DNA of 64,000 bases from Exaiptasia diaphana (taxonomy: Eukaryota > Cnidaria > Anthozoa > Actiniaria > Aiptasiidae). The first letter of the stretch is position 1, and each line of letters starts with the position of its first letter. Where the stretch lies: the NCBI RefSeq assembly GCF_001417965.1, contig NW_018385098.1, forward strand, positions 1,112,384 to 1,176,383. Reading direction: 5' to 3'. The translations under genes were made by a program, and so were the position numbers. Under the pieces are notes generated by a model. That model saw only the letters and a program-made list of their open reading frames with translations, ran no database searches and was not told the origin of the DNA. Below are positions 48,130-64,000 of this stretch, in pieces.

Positions 48130-51100
48130 TCAAAGTTTTGACATCGGCGGTGAAATGTATTTCGTATCTTGCGGCAGATGCAAAAATTCACCTAAAAAAA
48201 AACAGGAAAAAATAGAAAAGAAAGTCAGTACACCAATGCACATAATATATAAACAATAAAAAAACAATAATATAAGCTCTAGAGTAGTTGCTTTCTGATT
48301 GGTTGAACATCAAAGATAGCGATCGATTTTTTTGATGTAAGAAAATCGCGCAAAGTCTCTTGGATGCCTGTGGACTTTTAGCCCGCGAAAATAAATATTA
48401 CTTAATCGAAAAAATATAAAGTGAACAAATTTTCTTACCAATTCGATTGTGTATCATTCGAAGGCCGTTTCTATCAGGAATAGTGATTACTTTCGTGTTT
48501 GGTCTACAAGACAAAGTTAGAAGGATTTCATTACTTTCTTGCTTGAAAATTGTACCACAAAGCCAAACGCATTTTGGAACGATTACAAACATACTAGGCC
48601 AAAATGCACTGATTTTATGGAATAATATTTTTTATCATTTCCTTACCTTTTCATTACTGTTATCACTTTGATGTCTTTAAAAGCACCAATGGCATTTTTG
48701 AGCAATTCCAATGACAAGACTTCATATTGATTAATTGTTCCTAGAAAAAGAGAGTAAACTTTTAAAATAATGATAATGAAAAAGATGGATATGGTAAATG
48801 AATTGACCACTTTGAATAGGGCTACCAGATTGATATTCATATAAAACCTTTGAAACGTGCGCGAATTAGATAAAAAGTGTCATGTTTAGAAAAATAGGCC
48901 TTGGCAAGGCTTAGTTCCTACCACCACTGACTCTTATAATAACGGGAACGCTAGGTACCTTAATTTTAAAAGTGTCCGTAATTGTGAGCGTGTGTTTTAA
49001 AGAGGGCGCTATTTCCATTAACTTCTTTGAAGCGAGAATTCAATAAATTTAAGTTTCTGTTATACCAACGTGTCATTAAAGATTCAATTGTAATTGTAAT
49101 TGCAGTAATTGGCTGTAATTGCTCACCCACAAGTATTACACAAGCAGGGAAATTGGAATCCTCCGATATTTGTCAGGGGGTGTCCCAAAATATTTGTCAA
49201 AAGGATGGGGAAGGGAGGGGAGGGAAGGGTGTGGTGTCCCACCACCAGATGCTTCCCAATTCTTAAAGTTTATCAGTTATCAAATGCAAGCATTGTTTAA
49301 TTATTAGTATTATACCTGACAAGACATATTCTGCAGCAAGATGCTGTGCTCCTCTCTGGACATCTCCAATGGATTTCTCTTCACTGTCTGCATTCTTGAT
49401 AAGATATTCAGCTACAACCTGAACAAGGCAGAATATGAAAATTAGAAAATTAGAAAAAAATAGATACATTAAAAACAAATAAAAACAAAAGGGAAAAAAA
49501 AAGAAGTGGACAACAAGAGTTTTAACTCCTTTAAACAGAATTATTTTAAAGAGTTCCCACAACCAATCATAATAACTTTTTTTCATAAGCTAAGAGGGAC
49601 AATGAAAAACCGTTTTTCATCATCAATCATGAGAAAGTACATGATTATCCAAAGTATTTGAGCCAAGTTTACAAAATAACCTGGCTATTTTTTCTATTCT
49701 TGGTCTTCCTGTGTTGATTCATCGTGACTGAGACAAACTGGTGCCGAGAAATTAGGATCCCATCTCCATCCAATTTCTGCCTTAACACAGGAATCCCGCG
49801 GAATAGAGTTTCCTGCAAAGGAGAGGCTAGCATAAATCATATTTACCCAATAAGCAGTGAGCAGAGGTACCCAAAGACCAGCTGCAAACTCTAAACAAGA
49901 ATCTTGATGAACAACAAGACAGTTGTTGTTGCTGTANACCAGTATATTGTTTTCTTGCAAAGTGTTTAGAGTTTGCTGAAAAACCTGCAGAAAAGATGAA
50001 TGAAGAAATAAATAAACAGGTTTGATGATGGGGGGAGGGGGTTGGGCAATTTTAATCAAGCTAGATTTATCACCTTTGGAAGGGATTCAGCCAGCCCTGA
50101 CACCTCTTGAATAAGCAGGGCCGATAGAAAGTTGAAGTCTTCTGTTAATATTCCTGCAACATATAGCAAAATATACTGTAAATCTAATTGTTCCTTGTCT
50201 ACTGTTCTTCTCTTATAACAACAGAATCCTGTTTATCCAGCCACAGAATAGTCACAGGTGCAACTTCTGATTTCTTCAAATTTGGGAGGGAAAGGAAGCC
50301 GAACAAAAGGAGAGCCTGCAAAGGAGACTAGCCACAGAAAGGACATTGAAAATTGTCTACAGTGTAATTTACTGGGACATGAAAATCTGCCTACAAAAAT
50401 GGAGCAGTCACATTAAGAGGGTGGCCATTAGGCAGGGTCCCACTCTATTCTGAACTATCCAGAAACTTAAATTCTGGAAAAATAGAAAATTCCATTTAAT
50501 ACCTAATTGTTTTAAACTGCCACGCTGTTTGTTAATTGCCATGGAAACCATCCCAATGCCAAAGAAGTATGGCAGCAGTGTGTTGCGCTTGTATGCAAGT
50601 TGCAAGTGTATTGCTGCTTCATCCAAGACATCCTTAACTGAGCTGATAACATGGTGTTGTTTCCGAGATGCGTGTGCAATGGCTGAGCCATGCTCCTCGC
50701 TGTCTGATCTCTGAGGTTCTTTAATTCTTACAACACCATACGAGTCTACCTCAAGACTTGATTTTTGAAAGTTGATGCTGTCTTTGATGACTTCTATGGT
50801 AGTTGGATAATCTGTGCAAGTAAAGAATTAAAGAAAGACCACAATCAAACCACAATCCTATTATCGAGAGAGCCTAAACAACTACTGGATGTACATGTAT
50901 TGGATTAAAATAAAATTTTCATTTCATTATGCTCTCTTAGTTATGGAATGGTTTTATCCTGACATAGCAGTGATGTTCAGCTATGCTATCTAACTGAGCT
51001 AAATAAGCTTATTACAAGCTATAGAAAACACAGGAAACCCATGCTAGACCACTTAACATAATAATTATATAGTAATTACCTGAAGGAGCTATAGGAATAC

Positions 51101-54100
51101 TGAACATCTTAAACAGTTGTTGAAGCCACTCAAATTTGGCAACTAATTCATCTATCAATCAAAAAAATAAGTCAGAAAATCAATTTTTAACAAATGACAA
51201 ATTGACAAAATTAATCATATATACCAAACAGCAATCCCTGTTGATGTTGCAACATTATGGAAGACACTGTGACTGAGGAGGTCACTACCATTGTAGATTG
51301 TAACTTAGCGATGATACCATATCCAGTTTGTCTCACTACTTCTTTCTCTTCTTCAGTGAGATAAAGCAACAAATGTCTGGGATAAAGAAATTATCACCTT
51401 GAATAACATCATCATTATAATAATCATTGGCTCACGTCACACCAGGCCAATTGTAGTTGTTAATCTACATTTTTATAAAACCATCAATAATAATTCATAA
51501 GATAGACACAAAGGAAAATCATTGTTCAGATCACATCCTTATTTGAGCAAGAGATTTGTCCTGATTTGCATACGACTTTAATTTGATTTTCTCTCAAAAA
51601 CAACATTTAATTTTGGAAATATTGTTATGAAAAATATGCTTAAGCTTAAATGTTGGAATTTGATAAGCAATATAAAATATTAGTGTGTAACCTTAATGGG
51701 CTTCAAAACTGCTTGTTTGTAATTTTAAATGCCCATAGCAGTTCCCTAACAAGTGACATACCTTGGAATTGCTGCAGTAGCCATTCTATCAAGTTTCCCC
51801 TCAATGCAGCTACTCAAAGGAACTAGCTCACCAAAGTTGATGTAAATATTGCCATAGTCTTCAGAAAGAACTGATCGACTTTTTATCAAAGCCTGAAAAA
51901 ACACAAACCAAAAAAACCTTTAAGACAACCACTATTACTCCCGTACATATTATTCAATTCCAATTATTTCTAAATACTTTGACAGCATTTTTACAGTGGA
52001 CCTTTTCAAAGTTAAAACCAAAGTGACCGTATGTTTGCTGCAGCCCTCAAATAACAAAATCATGATTTTTCCTGACATTGCAAAAGCTCAAAAAGGACAA
52101 CTTTATGGGTTGTTCCCCGATTCTGCTTTGCTTTGCAAAACAACAGGCTGCTTGTGCAACTTGCTTTCTAACTGCAAAAATGACCTATTACATGTAGGTG
52201 TTCATGTATATATTATCGATTTAAATAATCTATTGCCACAGTTAGTTGACTTAATGAATGATACTCACTCTCAAGGATTCCTTTGGCTTTGGGATACCGA
52301 GCAGTTCATATGCAAACAGTGATTCTTCAACCACCTTATCGTAACTAATGCTAATAGGACAAAGTAAAACATTTGGGACTCCAGCATTAGCATACAGGTC
52401 TACAACCATTGATAATAACCCCAGCTTTGGGTGGAGAAACTTTCCAGTCCTGCTTCTTGTCCCCTCAATGAAGAATTCAAGTGGTTTGTCTCCCTTTTGC
52501 AGCTGGTTCTGTATGTATTCAGCAAAAATAACCCAGTAGAGTTTGTCGTTTACAAATGATCGTCTCATGAAGAAGGCACCGCTACGACGGAAAAGTCTTC
52601 TTACAACTCTCATGTTCATAAAGTCTGGAAATAAGAACCAAGAGATTGAATAATAGTTACAAAATATTGTTAAACAATACATGCCATAATGACCTTTTTT
52701 GTATATGACATATCAGCATCAAAATAGTGCTGCAGGCTGATATATGATACAACTTGTCATGTTGGATTTGAAGTGTGCCATTGAAACAGCATGTAGAATT
52801 GTAGGTTCAAAAAGAGTCTAGGTTCAAAGTTTGAGACAAGTTGTACTACTGAGTAGGATGCTTAGTAATATTGCCATTGACACATCATCATTCTGCTGAG
52901 ATGATGGGGTATGCAAAGTTGTATTAATGCATGGAAAATATGCTTAATGGTCCATTTACACCTGTGATTTTTGAAGCTCGATAATAGCCCCTTTGCTATT
53001 GTGCAACTAAAATTGCATGTGTAAACAGCCCTGGAATTGTTGCGACAATGGAAAATCACCTTCAAGTTGCAGCTAAATTTCAAGCATGTTCAAATCTCAG
53101 GCGATGGTCATCGCACTTTAAAAATGCAAGTGAAAGTGGGCCTTAAGACTGTCAAAGGAAGGGATAATACTGCAATATGGCACTCATGTCCCACCTTGTG
53201 CAGCAGCAACGAAGGGTATTGGAAGATCAGCATAAAAACAGATGAATGACACAAGAAGAAAGTCTAGATAGCTTCTATGACATGGAATTAACACTACAGG
53301 ATTATGGACAGATGCTTCTCTTAGCTGAAAAACAAAACAAAAAAACACAAATTTATTTTATTCAACCTTACAGCATCAAAGGGCAATTAGAGTTTCAGTA
53401 TTTGATTATGAAGTACACCAATGCAAAAACTGCAATTACAAATTTATAATATAGGAGCAATCACATTACTGAAACAGCAAAGGGGATGAATAAAATCTAA
53501 CCATGTAACACTATTATTGCAAATGAACAATGTTAATTACCCTTTCAATTCCTTTCTTGTTCACAAGCACTTTTCTAAGCAGAGTTGACAAAATCTTCTT
53601 CATGATGAAAGCCATAAATCGAAGTGTCTTCATGTTGTAATTGTGTCCCATTTCATCCAAAATGGCTTTAGCCTGGTCCTTTATTTCACCAATAGTTTTT
53701 CCTTGTTCTTTTGCAGTCTACATAAATCAATACACTAGTTGTTTTAACACGATGAAAAAAAGCATTAAAAACAGTAAGGAGGGGCAGGGACAGATATAGG
53801 TACCACATAGGTAACAGCCCAACAACTTCAATATATTTGTATCAAATTTAAAAAAAGGGCCCAGCTACCCACCCTCTCTAGGCCTACTACAAACAGCTAT
53901 TAATTTATCCTGACCCCTACAGCTTAATAAACATACCCAACCCACTAATATAATGTTTGGTTTGTAATTGTTTATTGAGCTCCACCCCCTATACACCCTT
54001 TTAATAAGTCTAGAGGTATTGTGTTCTCTGCACTTGACGTCAAATTTATTCTAGTGAAAATTTTACAGTACAAAAGGAATTCAAAAGAATAAATTTGACA

Positions 54101-54508
54101 TCAAGTGTGGAGGACACAATACCTCGGGACTTATTCAAAGAGTGTATAGTTTGTTTAAATTTTGTCTATCAGATATACATCTTCATAAAAATGGTACATA
54201 AATATCCATAGCTTTAATGACCCAAACGAACAAAAACTAGCTTGAAAAAATATTCAAATTATGAAACAAATTTTCTGCAACTAAAATGATCTTTATACTG
54301 TAAGTTAAGCATATATTTGTACAAGCAAGATACTTCATACCTCATCAATGATGTGTGTAACCCTTCTAGACTCTAAAACATGTTGCTTTATTTCTGCTGG
54401 ACTTCTTTGCACGGAGTATTTGTAACGTTTGGGATTATACGACTTCATACTCCACATAAGATCGCTGAACACGTTAGTATTAAGTATGTCTAAGTCAAAC
54501 TCTTCCAT
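48130..54508 (-). CDS. GNPAT: Dihydroxyacetone phosphate acyltransferase, catalytic-motif exon not found
   Basis: Peroxisomal enzyme acylating dihydroxyacetone phosphate, the first step of plasmalogen synthesis. Visible exons in order: 54508-54341, 53717-53541, 52624-52269, 51892-51762, 51376-51225, 51151-51080, 50811-50503, 50153-50074, 49984-49847, 49418-49316, 48740-48647, 48503-48439, 48191-48130. Exon 3 carries acyltransferase blocks GAFFMRR, FFIEGTRSR and PISISYDK, then LLGIPKPKES. The last exon ends MSKL*, a PTS1 peroxisomal signal (human ends AKL). The visible exons total 1907 nt and do not join in phase between 53541 and 52624: exon 2 ends in phase 0 while exon 3 needs one leading base. 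The expected block with HX4D (human SHRSYIDFL) is missing from the intervening 916 bp. An exon of about 136 nt would restore phase and give 680 aa, the human length. An assembly loss or a real deletion are both possible. It shares a short divergent promoter region with RCE1. Confidence 0.92.
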
Positions 54509-55332
54509 CTTGCTATGTCAAAATTGGAACCTATTTCGTAACTTGCAGTTTTTTGAGAATGTTTCACTGTTTAAAATTCTGCTGAGAAAAATCAATGCAC
54601 ACGCTCTGAGCTGCAAGCTATCGAGTGTTTGTTTATGAAATCTCCTTTGTTTTTCGTTTTTTTTTCTCTTAAACAAATGCTTGGAGAATCAGTCTTTGAC
54701 CTCTGAAACTCGACTGGACGAAACAGCTGTGCTTCGATGAACAAAAACGCTTCTCCTCAAAAATCCGCCAAATTTCACATCTTTGGCTTTGTTTCTACTT
54801 GACTGCCGTCTGAAGCACCTCAAACGTGGCAAATATTATTTTGTTCATAATCCTTGGCATTGTGCAACTGATGATTCTTTGTTCAAAAGTGATTAAAATA
54901 TCAAATGATCGCATGATAAAATGAGCCCGCGATATAAGCGAAGAATGATCAGTGGAGTCTTGCCACAGGGATACCAAGATTTCAGGTAACCGAGATTATT
55001 AGACCAGAAAGACTCTAAAATACAGATTTAAACTCTGTAAAATAAGAATATTTATCTGTAAAATCTAAAAATTTTCAATCTATCAAAATTTTTCTATATG
55101 CATAGATTTTGAGAATATTTTTTCAACTTAAATGATCTACCATCTGACTGATTTTTTATTTGAAAATAAGAAAAAATACGCTTCATATAAGTATAAAAAT
55201 TGAGCGACATAGCTGTCAATACATCATTCCTAACGCGAAGTTTACACCCGAATTCTTCCAAATTTCCCAGTTTTTTGGTCTTCCTGTGTTGTAATACATC
55301 CTACCCATCATGCTTTTAGACTAATATTCAAA
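54509..55332. promoter_or_regulatory. Divergent promoter region, GNPAT and RCE1
   Basis: 824 bp separate the two start codons, which point away from each other. No strong TATA box was seen near either ATG. A bidirectional promoter is inferred from spacing only. Confidence 0.4.
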
Positions 55333-63989
<8,657 letters not shown>

Positions 63990-64000
63990 GTGAGAATTTA

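Overview
The window is nuclear DNA from an animal, most probably an anthozoan cnidarian such as a stony coral. That is inferred from AT-rich sequence, many short phase-matched introns, animal gene content and dense palindromic MITE-like elements; no species marker is visible. All gene models below were built by eye from splice sites, reading phase and recalled family sequences.

Layout. 0.8-2.0 kb (+): a two-exon gene joining a RHIM-like amyloid motif (exon 1) to a caspase fold that has lost both catalytic residues (exon 2). 2.7-13.4 kb (+): a complete 24-exon SF3B2, an 888-aa U2 snRNP subunit. 15.9-26.8 kb (-): a complete 17-exon classical calpain (665 aa). 34.3-43.2 kb (+): a second complete calpain (675 aa), head to head with the first across about 7.5 kb of unannotated DNA. 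46.7-47.1 kb (+): a small intronless FAM167-like coiled-coil gene. 48.1-54.5 kb (-): the peroxisomal ether-lipid enzyme GNPAT, ending in the PTS1 tripeptide SKL, but with no exon found for the HX4D acyltransferase motif. 55.3 kb to beyond the right edge (+): the CAAX protease RCE1, divergent from GNPAT. Its seventh intron (about 6.1 kb) contains a full histone set: H1(-), H3(-), H4(+), H2A(-), H2B(+), each with a 3' histone stem-loop.

How they relate. Most neighbours are unrelated housekeeping genes. Three arrangements look meaningful: the two calpains are a divergent duplicate pair sharing most intron positions; H3/H4 and H2A/H2B are divergent pairs with shared promoters; and the whole histone set lies inside a host-gene intron. 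The introns carry hairpin MITEs (one with an 8-bp target duplication, nested in a larger element), minisatellites, a tRNA-derived remnant and a hammerhead-ribozyme-like palindrome.

The strongest candidates for new biology are the RHIM-like/pseudocaspase protein, the histone set nested in RCE1, the 57-bp perfect inverted identity of the H2A and H2B 3' ends, and the missing catalytic exon of GNPAT, which may be an assembly fault.
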